The notes beneath the pieces are model-generated. The model was given only the letters and a program-made list of their open reading frames with translations. It did not search any database and had not been told where the DNA came from. Below, piece by piece: positions 50,160 to 58,144 of a stretch of DNA of 64,000 nt. The stretch's first letter is position 1; each line of letters starts with the position of its first letter. The DNA lies in assembly GCF_038404985.1 (NCBI RefSeq), contig NZ_JBBKBA010000001.1:2384001-2448000 (forward strand). Direction: 5' to 3'. This DNA comes from Ferrovibrio sp. MS7. GTDB lineage: Bacteria > Pseudomonadota > Alphaproteobacteria > Ferrovibrionales > Ferrovibrionaceae. Both the position numbers and the translations under genes were made by a program.

Positions 50160-51656
50160 ATGAAAATCGACCTTGCCTCGCTCGCCCGCCCCAAGCAGGG
50201 CGCCCTTGTCGTCCTGGCCGCCGATGGCGGCAAGCTGAGTGCTTTCGGCACCAGCCTCGACAAGGCTTTGGGCGGCGCCCTGGGCCGCGCCCTTGCCGGC
50301 GCACCGCGCTTCAAGGGCGAGCGTGGCCAGGTGCTGGAAGTGCTGGGGCCGGGCGCCGGGCTTGGCCGGGTGCTGATCGCCGGCCTCGGCAAAGCCGCCG
50401 ATATCAAGCCCGATGCCCTGGAAGCGGTGGCCGGCGAGGCGGTGCGCCGCCTGGCGCTGACCGGCGAAACCGCGCTGGCCATCGCGGTCGAGTTCCCTTC
50501 CGGTGCCAAGGCCGATGCGGCGGAAGCGGCGGCCCGCGCCGCGCTGGGCGCCCGGCTCGGCGGCTATCGTTTCGATAAATACCGCACCACCCGCAAGGAC
50601 CATGAGAAGCCGTCGCTGAAAACCGTGACCGTGCTGACCGATTCGGTGCCGGCGGCCAAGAAGGCCTATGCCCCGTTGGCGGCGCTGGCCGATGGCGTCA
50701 CCCTGACCCGTGACCTGGTGAGCGAGCCGGCCAACATCATCTATCCGGAGACGCTCGCCGCCGAATGCCGCAAGCTTTCGAAGCTCGGCGTCAAGGTCGA
50801 GGTGCTGGGCGAGAAGGCGATGAAGAAGCTCGGCATGGGCGCGCTGCTTGGCGTCGGCCAGGGTTCCGTGCGCGAATCGCAGCTCGTCGTCATGCAGTGG
50901 AACGGCGCCAAGAAGGGCACCAAGCCGGTGGCCTTCGTCGGCAAGGGCGTCTGCTTCGATACCGGCGGCATCTCGATCAAGCCGTCCGCCGGCATGGAGG
51001 AGATGAAGTGGGATATGGGCGGTGCCGGCGCGGTGATCGGTGCCATGGCGGCGCTCGCCGGCCGCAAGGCCAAGGCCAATGTGGTCGGCGTGGTCGCGCT
51101 GGTGGAAAACATGCCGGATGGCAACGCGCAGCGCCCCGGCGACGTGGTCACCTCGATGTCCGGCCAGACCATCGAAGTGCTGAACACCGATGCCGAAGGC
51201 CGCCTGATCCTCTGCGACGCGCTGTGGTATTGCCAGGAGCGTTTCAAGCCGCAATTCATGGTCGATCTCGCCACGCTCACCGGCGCCATCATCATCGCGC
51301 TGGGCCATGAGCATGCCGGTCTGTTCTCCAACGACGACAAGCTGGCCGAGCAGCTCACCAAGGCCGGCAAGGAAGAGGGCGAGGCGCTGTGGCGCCTGCC
51401 GCTGTCGGATGCCTATGACCGCGCCATCAACTCGCCCATCGCCGATGTGCAGAACATCGCCGGCCCGGGCGCCGGCGCCGGTTCGATCACGGCGGCGCAG
51501 TTCCTGCAGCGTTTCGTCAACAAGTACCCTTGGGCGCATCTCGACATCGCCGGCACCGCCTGGAGCAAGGCCGACAAGCCGACCGTGCCGCGCGGCGCCA
51601 CCGCCTTCGGCGTGCGCCTGCTGAACCGCCTGGTGCAGGACAATTACGAAGGCTGA
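50160..51656 (+). CDS. pepA: Leucyl aminopeptidase (M17)
   Basis: Cytosolic two-metal aminopeptidase, 498 residues. The N-terminal macro-like domain covers about 1-160. The catalytic domain has FVGKGVCFDTGGISIKPS, KWDMGGAGAV and the signature NTDAEGRLIL. All metal ligands appear present. Some PepA proteins also bind DNA at recombination sites, but nothing here shows that. Confidence 0.97.
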   Translation: MKIDLASLARPKQGALVVLAADGGKLSAFGTSLDKALGGALGRALAGAPRFKGERGQVLEVLGPGAGLGRVLIAGLGKAADIKPDALEAVAGEAVRRLALTGETALAIAVEFPSGAKADAAEAAARAALGARLGGYRFDKYRTTRKDHEKPSLKTVTVLTDSVPAAKKAYAPLAALADGVTLTRDLVSEPANIIYPETLAAECRKLSKLGVKVEVLGEKAMKKLGMGALLGVGQGSVRESQLVVMQWNGAKKGTKPVAFVGKGVCFDTGGISIKPSAGMEEMKWDMGGAGAVIGAMAALAGRKAKANVVGVVALVENMPDGNAQRPGDVVTSMSGQTIEVLNTDAEGRLILCDALWYCQERFKPQFMVDLATLTGAIIIALGHEHAGLFSNDDKLAEQLTKAGKEEGEALWRLPLSDAYDRAINSPIADVQNIAGPGAGAGSITAAQFLQRFVNKYPWAHLDIAGTAWSKADKPTVPRGATAFGVRLLNRLVQDNYEG

Positions 51657-51670
51657 TAATAGGTTTCGTC

Positions 51671-51742
51671 ACCCTCGGGCTTGACCCGAGGGTCTCATTT
51701 TCCCTGGTGGCGGAATGAGATTCGCGGGTCAAGCCCGCGAAT
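51671..51742. repeat. Paired REP-like palindromes between pepA and holC
   Basis: ACCCTCGGG-CTTGA-CCCGAGGGT (51671-51693) and ATTCGCGGG-TCAAG-CCCGCGAAT (51720-51742), with CGTC before and GACGATG after. The element ends 22 bases before the holC start. Confidence 0.8.
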
Positions 51743-51764
51743 GACGATGAAGAAGGGAGTGTCC

Positions 51765-52217
51765 GTGGCCGAGTTGCTCTTCTACCACCTGACGCGCAGG
51801 CGCCTGGAGCAGGTGCTGCCCGATCTGCTCGGGCGGTCGCTGCAGCGCGGCTGGCGCGCGGTGGTGAAATGCGGCAACGCCGAGCGCGTCGAGGCACTGG
51901 CTGGCGAACTCTGGACCTATGACAAGGCGGCTTTCCTGCCGCATGGCACCAAGCTCGATGGCCATCCCGAACGCCAGCCGATCTGGCTGACGGCGGCGGA
52001 TGAACGCCCGAATAATGCCGAGGTGCTGTTCCTGGTCGATGGCGCCGACAGCACGTTGCAGGGCGATTTCACCCGCGTCTGCGACCTGTTCGACGGTAAC
52101 GACGATACAGCCGTGCAGGCGGCGCGCGACCGCTGGAAGCGCGCCAAGGATGCCGGCCACAAGCTGACCTACTGGCAGCAGAATGAAAACGGCTGGGTGA
52201 AGGCGGCGGAGGGCTGA
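51765..52217 (+). CDS. holC: DNA polymerase III chi subunit
   Basis: Links the clamp loader to SSB. It is 150 residues from a GTG start (VAELLFYHLTRRRLEQVLPD) with AAGGGAG 5 bases upstream; in-frame ATGs further upstream lie in the palindromic repeat and are less likely. Family segments LPDLLGRSLQRGWRAVVKCG and NAEVLFLVDGAD are present. It is followed after 2 bases by the PH-domain membrane protein. Confidence 0.92.
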   Translation: MAELLFYHLTRRRLEQVLPDLLGRSLQRGWRAVVKCGNAERVEALAGELWTYDKAAFLPHGTKLDGHPERQPIWLTAADERPNNAEVLFLVDGADSTLQGDFTRVCDLFDGNDDTAVQAARDRWKRAKDAGHKLTYWQQNENGWVKAAEG

Positions 52218-52219
52218 GC

Positions 52220-52810
52220 ATGCTGAATGCGCAGCATCATGCCAGGGTGCCGCCGGCTTTGTCGGCGGCCCTGGATGCCGGCGAGAGATTGCTCTGGTGG
52301 GGTGTGCCGAAACGAGGTTTCGTTCTGCGGCGTACCGATGGCGTGCTGATCCCCTTCTCATTCCTGTTTCTTGGCATCGCCGTCTTCTGGGAGTGGCAGG
52401 TCGTACAGGCCGCGGAGCCGGTTTTCGCCATCTTTGGCATACCGTTCATTCTGGCGGGATTGTACGTCGTTGCCGGCCGTTTCGTTCACGATGCCATGCG
52501 GCGGCGCAGGATCGTGTATGGGATCACGGATAAGCGGGTGCTGATAATTGCTCCCCGCAGTCTGGAAAGCATAGAGCTGTCGTCGCTCGACCAAATTCAT
52601 TTGGAGAAAACGGCGGGCCATGTCGGCTCAGTCGTATTCGGCCCGAAACTGCCCCTTGCCAACGTATTTGCGCAAGATTCATTCTTTCGCACATCACCAC
52701 GGGATATTCGGCTTTGGACTGGAGAGCCGATACTCCCCACCCTTGAGTTCGTCGCGGAAGCCGAGAAAGTGCTGAATACGGTTCGTGCAGCTAAAGCAGC
52801 CGCCCGCTAG
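52220..52810 (+). CDS. PH-like-domain membrane protein
   Basis: A 196-residue protein with two adjacent membrane helices (about 43-85, VLIPFSFLFLGIAVFWEWQV and AGLYVVAGRFVH) and a bacterial PH-like domain after them (YGITDKRVLIIAPRSLESIE, then FGP and the helix at the end). It probably has a role at the inner membrane; function unknown. It starts 2 bases after holC and probably shares its transcript. The second half has lower GC than the neighbours. Confidence 0.68.
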   Translation: MLNAQHHARVPPALSAALDAGERLLWWGVPKRGFVLRRTDGVLIPFSFLFLGIAVFWEWQVVQAAEPVFAIFGIPFILAGLYVVAGRFVHDAMRRRRIVYGITDKRVLIIAPRSLESIELSSLDQIHLEKTAGHVGSVVFGPKLPLANVFAQDSFFRTSPRDIRLWTGEPILPTLEFVAEAEKVLNTVRAAKAAAR

Positions 52811-52813
52811 GCG

Positions 52814-54751
52814 TCACGCCGCGTCCTCAGCCTGAGCCGCTTCCAGCTTCGACTGGGCGTCGAGCCAGGCTTCCTCGGCGGCTTCCAGTTTTTTCGCCAC
52901 ATCGCCATGCTGCTTCTGCAACTCGGCCTGCTTGGCCGGGCTCAGCTTGGTGTAGGTGTCCGGGTCGGCCAGCATGGCATCCAGGCGCATCTTCTCGGCG
53001 CTGAGCTTGGCCATGGCTTTTTCCGCGTTATGCACGGCGACGCGCAACGGCGCCAGCGCCTGCCGCGCGGCGGCGGCGGCCTTGCGGTCTGCCTTGCGGT
53101 CGGCGACGGGGGCGGCAGCCCCACTACCAGTACCGGCGCCGCCCTTCAGCTTCACGCTGGCAGCAGCGCGGCGGCGGTCGGCCAGCAGCTTGGCGTAATC
53201 GTCGAGGTCGCCGTCGAAATCCTTCACCGTGCCGTCGCCCACCAGCCAGAAGCGGTCGGCGCAGGCTTCCGCCATGTGGCGGTCATGGCTCACCAGGATC
53301 ACCGCGCCCTTGAACTCGTTCACCGCCTGCACCAGGGCGTCGCGCGTATCCATGTCGAGATGGTTGGTCGGCTCGTCGAGGATCAGCAGATGCGGTGCAT
53401 GATGCGTCACCATGGCGAACAGCAGCCGCGCACGCTCGCCGCCCGAGAGCTTGCCGGCCACGGTCTGCGCCTTCTCGCGCACCAAGCCGAAGCTGCCGAG
53501 CCGCGTGCGCAACTGCTCGATGGTGGCTTTTTCCATCAGGTCCTGCAGATGCTCCACCGGCGTGCGGTTCTCATCCAGGATGTCGTCCTGATCCTGCGCG
53601 AAATAGCCGACCCGCAGCTTGCCCGAACGCTGCAGCTTGCCGGCCTGCGGCTTCAGCGTGCCGGCCAGGATTTTCGCCAGCGTCGACTTGCCGTTGCCAT
53701 TGGCGCCGAGCATGGCGATGCGGTCTTCCATGTCGATGCGCATATCCAGGTGGCGCAGCACCGGCTTGTCGGCGGTGTAGCCCGCCGTGAGGTTGTCGAG
53801 CACGATCAGCGGCGGCGGCAATTCCTCCGGGTCGGGCAGGCGGAAGATCACGTTGGGATCTTCAATCGCCGCCGCGATCGGCTGCATCTTCGCCAGCATC
53901 TTCAGGCGGCTCTGCGCCTGGCGCGCCTTGGAAGCCTTGGCGCGGAAGCGGTTGACGAAATCCTCCATATGCTTGCGCTGCTCGGCCTGGCGCGCGGCAA
54001 AGGCATTCTGCTGCTCCATGCGGGCGCGGCGCTCGGCCTCGAAGGTGTCGTAATTGCCGCGATAGAGCACCAGCTTGGTGTTGTCGATATGCAGGATATG
54101 TTCGATGGCCGAGTTCAGGAAATGCCGGTCATGGCTGATCAGCAGGAAGGTGCGCGGATAGGTTTTCAGATAGCCTTCCAGCCATAGCGAGGCTTCGAGG
54201 TCGAGATGGTTGGTCGGCTCGTCCAGCAGCAGCAGGTCGGGCTCGGCGAACAGGCAGCCGGCCAAAGCCACGCGCATGCGCCAGCCGCCCGAGAACGTAT
54301 CCAGCGGCCGGTTCTGCATCTCTTCATCGAAACCAAGGCCGGCGAGGATCACGGCGGCGCGGGCCGGTGCGGCATGGGCGTCGATCTCGGCCAGCCGCAT
54401 ATGCACGGCGGCGATGCGCTCGGCATCCTCCATGCTGGAGGAATCTTCCAGTTCCTCGGCCTCGATCAGCAGGGCTTCGCGCTCGGTATCGGCGGCCAGC
54501 ACATAGGCAATCGGCGTCTGCTCGCCGCCCGGCGGCTCCTGCGGCAGCTTGGCAATCTTGCAATCAGCGGGCAGCTCCACGCCGCCGGTTTCGGTCTGCA
54601 AATCGCCGGTGATGATCTTGAACAGCGTCGATTTGCCGGTGCCGTTGCGCCCCACCAGGCCGACTTTATGCCCGGCCGGGATCGTGGCCGACACGTGGTC
54701 GAGCAGCACACGGCCGGCGATGCGGTAGGTCAGGTCGCGAAATACAAGCAT
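52814..54751 (-). CDS. ABC-F family ATPase (ribosome-associated type)
   Basis: A 645-residue soluble protein with two ABC domains and no membrane helices. The first has Walker A GRNGTGKSTL near residue 35, signature FSGGWRMRVALA and LLLDEPTNHLDLE; the second has GANGNGKSTL, LSGGERARLLF and LILDEPTNHLDM. A positively charged linker (about 240-310) and a long C-terminal coiled coil (about 560-645, AVHNAEKAMAKLSAEKMRLD) fit the YheS/Uup type of ABC-F proteins that act on ribosomes. It is not evidently an antibiotic-resistance protein. Confidence 0.92.
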   Translation of the reverse strand: MLVFRDLTYRIAGRVLLDHVSATIPAGHKVGLVGRNGTGKSTLFKIITGDLQTETGGVELPADCKIAKLPQEPPGGEQTPIAYVLAADTEREALLIEAEELEDSSSMEDAERIAAVHMRLAEIDAHAAPARAAVILAGLGFDEEMQNRPLDTFSGGWRMRVALAGCLFAEPDLLLLDEPTNHLDLEASLWLEGYLKTYPRTFLLISHDRHFLNSAIEHILHIDNTKLVLYRGNYDTFEAERRARMEQQNAFAARQAEQRKHMEDFVNRFRAKASKARQAQSRLKMLAKMQPIAAAIEDPNVIFRLPDPEELPPPLIVLDNLTAGYTADKPVLRHLDMRIDMEDRIAMLGANGNGKSTLAKILAGTLKPQAGKLQRSGKLRVGYFAQDQDDILDENRTPVEHLQDLMEKATIEQLRTRLGSFGLVREKAQTVAGKLSGGERARLLFAMVTHHAPHLLILDEPTNHLDMDTRDALVQAVNEFKGAVILVSHDRHMAEACADRFWLVGDGTVKDFDGDLDDYAKLLADRRRAAASVKLKGGAGTGSGAAAPVADRKADRKAAAAARQALAPLRVAVHNAEKAMAKLSAEKMRLDAMLADPDTYTKLSPAKQAELQKQHGDVAKKLEAAEEAWLDAQSKLEAAQAEDAA

Positions 54752-54824
54752 TTCCAGTTACTTAACTGTATGGCCGGGGAGCAGGCCGGGTTTTGCTGAG
54801 GAACCGGGACGCTAACCGGGCGGG

Positions 54825-54853
54825 TTGCGGCTTTCGGGCGGAGCCTCTATATA
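54825..54853 (+). promoter_or_regulatory. ndk promoter
   Basis: TTGCGG (54825-54830) and TATATA (54848-54853) with a 17-base spacer, about 53 bases before the ndk ATG. Confidence 0.65.
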
Positions 54854-54906
54854 CCCGCCACCGATTTTTAGCCAACACCCACCAAACGGATTTAAGGACC
54901 ACATCC

Positions 54907-55329
54907 ATGGCCATCGAGCGCACCTTTTCCATCATCAAGCCGGACGCCACCCGCCGCAACCTGACCGGTGCGATCAATGCCGTGATCGAGAAGGCCGGCC
55001 TGCGCATCGTGGCGCAGAAGCGCATCCAGATGAGCAAGGCCCAGGCCGAGACCTTCTACGGCGTGCACAAGGCCCGTCCGTTCTTCAATGATCTGGTCAG
55101 CTTCATGATCTCCGGGCCGGTCGTCGTGCAGGTGCTGGAAGGCGAGGGCGCCATTGCCAAGTACCGCGAAGTGATGGGCGCCACCAACCCGGCCAATGCC
55201 GCGCCGGGCACCATCCGCAAGGAATTCGCCGAGAGCATCGAAGCCAACTCGGTGCATGGCTCGGATGCCCCGGAAACCGCCGCCGTCGAAATCGCCTATT
55301 TCTTCTCCGGCCTGGAGATCGTCGGCTAA
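54907..55329 (+). CDS. ndk: Nucleoside diphosphate kinase
   Basis: Balances nucleoside triphosphates. It is 140 residues: [21 protein letters not shown] start, [12 protein letters not shown] and [19 protein letters not shown], with the phospho-histidine in [17 protein letters not shown] ribosome-binding site precedes the ATG. Confidence 0.98.
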   Translation: MAIERTFSIIKPDATRRNLTGAINAVIEKAGLRIVAQKRIQMSKAQAETFYGVHKARPFFNDLVSFMISGPVVVQVLEGEGAIAKYREVMGATNPANAAPGTIRKEFAESIEANSVHGSDAPETAAVEIAYFFSGLEIVG

Positions 55330-55358
55330 GCCGAGCACTGCTTTATTCCAGTATCGTC

Positions 55359-55390
55359 ATGGCCGGGCACAGTCCCGGCCATTTCTTTTT
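55359..55390 (+). terminator. Palindrome acting as probable ndk terminator
   Basis: ATGGCCGGG-CACAGT-CCCGGCCAT (55359-55382) followed by TTCTTTTT. It looks like a member of the REP-like family with a terminator T-run. Confidence 0.75.
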
Positions 55391-55400
55391 CCGGCATGAG

Positions 55401-55423
55401 ACCCTCGGGTCAAGCCCGAGGGT
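55401..55423. repeat. Single REP-like palindrome downstream of ndk
   Basis: ACCCTCGGG-TCAAG-CCCGAGGGT, a palindrome of the same family as at 19549 and 51671, here in inverted orientation. It is followed by GACGATT. Confidence 0.75.
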
Positions 55424-55438
55424 GACGATTATGGGATC

Positions 55439-55546
55439 GGATTGATCGGCGCCATCGCCCACGCCAACCAGATGGCCGTCTCCACCCGCGATACCGGCCC
55501 GTTCGAGGCAGCGGGTGTGCGCGTGATCAACCCGTGGCGGGAATAG
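55439..55546 (+). pseudogene. 3'-terminal fragment of a vapC/fitB-like toxin gene
   Basis: 35 codons plus stop, reading GLIGAIAHANQMAVSTRDTG and then PFEAAGVRVINPWRE. It matches the last 35 codons of the intact toxin gene at 56528-56635 with only a few changes. The rest of the gene and any start codon are missing, so it is a dead remnant. It sits between two REP-like palindromes, suggesting loss or shuffling of a former toxin-antitoxin copy. Confidence 0.85.
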
Positions 55547-55572
55547 GTGGGAGCGCCAGAAGTCACCTCGTC

Positions 55573-55638
55573 ATGCGCGGACTTGATCCGCGCATCTCGT
55601 GCCAACCTGGCTAAGATGCCCGGGTCAGGCCCGGGCAT
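55573..55638. repeat. Paired REP-like palindromes
   Basis: ATGCGCGG-ACTTGAT-CCGCGCAT (55573-55595) and ATGCCCGGG-TCAGG-CCCGGGCAT (55616-55638), with CGTC before and GACG after. The stretch 55547-55962 holds this element, the CTTA repeat and the toxin-antitoxin promoter, but no gene. Confidence 0.75.
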
Positions 55639-55686
55639 GACGTGTGTGTTTCAGCGCAACGCTGCGCACGAAACACCCTATGGCGG

Positions 55687-55760
55687 CTTATTTTTTCTTA
55701 TTCCGCCTTATTCCTTCTTATTCCGCCTTATTCTTCCTTATTCCGGCTTATTTCCGCTTA
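55687..55760. repeat. 10-bp-period CTTA repeat, eight units
   Basis: CTTA occurs at 55687, 55697, 55707, 55717, 55727, 55737, 55747 and 55757, exactly 10 bases apart. The other six bases vary around TTCCGC. The block is T-rich and unlike the surrounding sequence. A 10-bp period matches one turn of DNA, which favours a curved or protein-wrapped segment. Confidence 0.8.
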
Positions 55761-55914
55761 CCCGGTATTCGCTGCGCGCCCGATCCCGGTACGCGCGGCG
55801 CAGGCCGTCAGCCTGCAATAATGTCGCGCATTCAAGAACATATATGGTACATATCGCGGGTCAAAAGTCAAGCCCGCGCGGTTTTGCGCCGGTTTGTGCA
55901 AGACCGGGTGATTG

Positions 55915-55929
55915 CATTCTGTTAGAATG
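55915..55929. promoter_or_regulatory. Probable operator of the toxin-antitoxin operon
   Basis: CATTCT-GTT-AGAATG is an inverted repeat 34 bases before the antitoxin start, flanked by two TGATTGCA copies (55909-55916 and 55928-55935). RHH antitoxins of FitA type bind such repeats to repress their own operon. Confidence 0.6.
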
Positions 55930-55962
55930 ATTGCAGTGCAAGCATTTTGAGGAAGTGAAATC

Positions 55963-56202
55963 ATGGCCTCGATCACCGTGCGCAATGTGCCGGATGAAAT
56001 TCACCGCGCGCTGCATGTGCGGGCGGCGCGCAAGGGCGTGAGTGCCGAGGCGGAAATGCGCGCCATCCTGGAGCAGGCTCTGCGGCCCGAGGGCAGCGTC
56101 AAGCTCGGCTCGCTGCTGGCGCAGATCGGCCGCGATTTCGGCGGCGATGAGCTGGTAATCCAGCGCGACAAAACGCCGGCTGCACCCCCAGTCTTAGAAT
56201 GA
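55963..56202 (+). CDS. vapB: FitA/VapB-type antitoxin (ribbon-helix-helix)
   Basis: A 79-residue protein. The N-terminal RHH motif ASITVRNVPDEIHRALHVRA and then GVSAEAEMRAILEQAL is characteristic of FitA-like antitoxins. The C-terminal tail (about 45-79) should bind and block the toxin. A GAGGAAG ribosome-binding site precedes the ATG. The toxin gene starts 13 bases after its stop. Confidence 0.9.
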   Translation: MASITVRNVPDEIHRALHVRAARKGVSAEAEMRAILEQALRPEGSVKLGSLLAQIGRDFGGDELVIQRDKTPAAPPVLE

Positions 56203-56215
56203 CACGGGCGTTTGA

Positions 56216-56635
56216 ATGATCATCCTGGATACCAACGTCATCTCCGAACCGCTGCGCCAGCAGGCCAGCGCGGGCGTCATCGCCTGGATCGATCGCCAGC
56301 CGCTCGAGACATTGTTCCTCACCACGTTCACCGTGGCCGAATTGCGCTTCTGCATTCTCGCCATGCCGGCCGGCAAGCGCCGCGCCGGCATGGCATCGCA
56401 GGTCGAGGAGAATGTGCTGCCGCGATTTGCCGGGCGCATCCTGCCCTTCGACATGGCCGCGACATTGTCCTACGCCATCATCATGGCCGGCGCGCGCGCA
56501 GCAGGCGGCGCCATCGCAACAACAGACGGCATGATCGCCGCCATCGCCCACGCCAACCAGATGGCCGTCGCCACCCGCGATACCGGCCCGTTCGAGGCTG
56601 CCGGCGTGCGGGTGATCAATCCGTGGCGGGAATAG
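56216..56635 (+). CDS. vapC: FitB/VapC-type PIN-domain ribonuclease toxin
   Basis: A 139-residue PIN domain. The first acidic residue is Asp5 in MIILDTNVISEPLR, Glu is in TVAELRFCI, and the later acidic residues lie in TTDGMIAAIAHAN and ATRDTGPFEAAG. All four expected acidic positions appear present, so it should cleave RNA when free of antitoxin. A truncated copy of its 3' end lies 1.1 kb upstream. Confidence 0.92.
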   Translation: MIILDTNVISEPLRQQASAGVIAWIDRQPLETLFLTTFTVAELRFCILAMPAGKRRAGMASQVEENVLPRFAGRILPFDMAATLSYAIIMAGARAAGGAIATTDGMIAAIAHANQMAVATRDTGPFEAAGVRVINPWRE

Positions 56636-56784
56636 GCAAGAGCGCCGTGTCATGAACGGACTTGTCTTTGCCGTTTGTTTTACGCATAGAGAGAAAAAAT
56701 TTGCGCCATTACTCGTTCGCCGCAAATCAGCCGTAATTTTATCCGCTACTACAGTGCAGGCGATACATCGGACGAGGCCCGGCC

Positions 56785-57504
56785 GTGCTGCACAAATGGA
56801 TTTTGTCTGCCGTTGCGTTACCCGTTAGTGTGTTACTCGTCTCTCCGGAGGCTAAGGCTCTCACAATCGGAGCCGCGGAGTTCACTTGCCCGCTGACCAA
56901 TGAGAAATTTGTGGCGCAGTCGGTTGCGTCTGGAACCTCGTTTGGAGCCCGCCTGGATTTACGCAGGATTGGGCCCATCGCTTCACCTTGGCCGCTGGTG
57001 AAATGTCCTGATTCCGGTTTGCCGCTATTCGAGCGCGATTTCAGCCCAGAAACAGTGGCATATCTGAAGGCGTATACCGCTACCGAGGAATACCGGAAAC
57101 TCCGCGCGGAACATGCCGATTATTATGTCACGGCGAAGCTGCAATCCGGCCTGGGCTATGCCCCGGACAAAATCATGTTCAGCATTCTGAGTGCGGCCTG
57201 GGAGGTCGAAGGCAAGAATGCCGCCTTGGAAAAGATTTATCTGACCGAGGCGCGCGAACATATACTGGCGCTGCTGCAAGCCATGCCGCACAGCGAAGAG
57301 AGATGGCCTACATACTATTTTCTCAGTGTCGAGCTATCGCGCCGCCTTGGCATGTTTGACGAAGCCGATAATCGCCTCAAAGCGGAGCGCGCGAGGTTGG
57401 CGGGTTCCATTCCGGCTGACTTCATGGAATTGCAAGCGAAGCTGATCGAAACACGGGAGACGAAGCCGGACGCTCCGTACTATCACCGGCAAACCAAGAA
57501 TTAG
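56785..57504 (+). CDS. Exported protein with a cysteine-containing N-terminal domain, unknown
   Basis: 239 residues from a GTG start. A signal peptide is likely (LHKWILSAVALPVSVLLVSP, cleavage after EAKA). The mature N-terminal part has FTCPLTNEKFVAQSV and then LVKCPDSGLPLFERDF, a Cys-Pro pattern resembling DUF2225-type proteins; only one cysteine remains at each site. The C-terminal half is helical and TPR-like. GC is lower than in the neighbours, and it lies directly after the toxin-antitoxin patch, so it may be acquired. Its 3' end overlaps purN by 4 bases. Confidence 0.55.
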   Translation: MLHKWILSAVALPVSVLLVSPEAKALTIGAAEFTCPLTNEKFVAQSVASGTSFGARLDLRRIGPIASPWPLVKCPDSGLPLFERDFSPETVAYLKAYTATEEYRKLRAEHADYYVTAKLQSGLGYAPDKIMFSILSAAWEVEGKNAALEKIYLTEAREHILALLQAMPHSEERWPTYYFLSVELSRRLGMFDEADNRLKAERARLAGSIPADFMELQAKLIETRETKPDAPYYHRQTKN

Positions 57505-58142
57505 GCCGGAGGGTTGGCAATGAGTGTTTTGTTGCCATCCACCCGCAGCCGCCCTTCCGCCAGCAGCTTGAGTGCCTGCGGATAGAGTTTGTGTTCTTCC
57601 GCCAGCACCAGGTCGGCGAGCTGCTCGGGCGTCACGCCATCGGGTACGCCTACTTCGGCTTGGCAAATGACCGGGCCTTCGTCCATTTCGGGGACCACGA
57701 AATGGACGGAACAGCCGGTGAGGCGCGTGCCGCTTTCGATCACCCGTTCATGCACGCGGGTGCCCTTGAAGGCCGGCAGCAGCGAGGGGTGGATGTTGAT
57801 CATGCGGCCATGCCAGCCCTCGACGAAGCCGGGCGTGAGCAGGCGCATGAAGCCGGCGAGGCAGACGATTTCGACGCCATGGCGCTTCAGCGCCGCATCG
57901 AGTTCGGCATCGAATGCGGCGCGGTCCTTGCCCTTGCTCGGGATCACGAGGGTAGTGATGCCGGCGGCCTGCGCGAGGCTAAGCCCTTCGGCATCGGCGC
58001 GGTTCGCAATCACCACGGCGATATGGGCGGGATAGCCGGGCTGCCGGGCGGCCTCGATCAGCGCGGCCATGTTGCTGCCGCGCCCGGAAATCAGGATGCC
58101 GACAGCCTTGGTACTGATTGGCTTAGCTCCCGTCTGACTCAT
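57501..58142 (-). CDS. purN: Phosphoribosylglycinamide formyltransferase
   Basis: Third step of purine synthesis, using 10-formyl-THF. It is 213 residues: GILISGRGSNMAALIEA start, catalytic NIHPSLLPAFKG and HFVVPEMDEGP. It starts 2 bases after the purM stop. Confidence 0.96.
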   Translation of the reverse strand: MSQTGAKPISTKAVGILISGRGSNMAALIEAARQPGYPAHIAVVIANRADAEGLSLAQAAGITTLVIPSKGKDRAAFDAELDAALKRHGVEIVCLAGFMRLLTPGFVEGWHGRMINIHPSLLPAFKGTRVHERVIESGTRLTGCSVHFVVPEMDEGPVICQAEVGVPDGVTPEQLADLVLAEEHKLYPQALKLLAEGRLRVDGNKTLIANPPA

Positions 58143-58144
58143 CG

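Noticed and set aside
55687-55760. CRISPR-like periodic repeat
   Set aside because: The repeat unit is only 10 bases with no spacers of constant length, and no cas genes are present.
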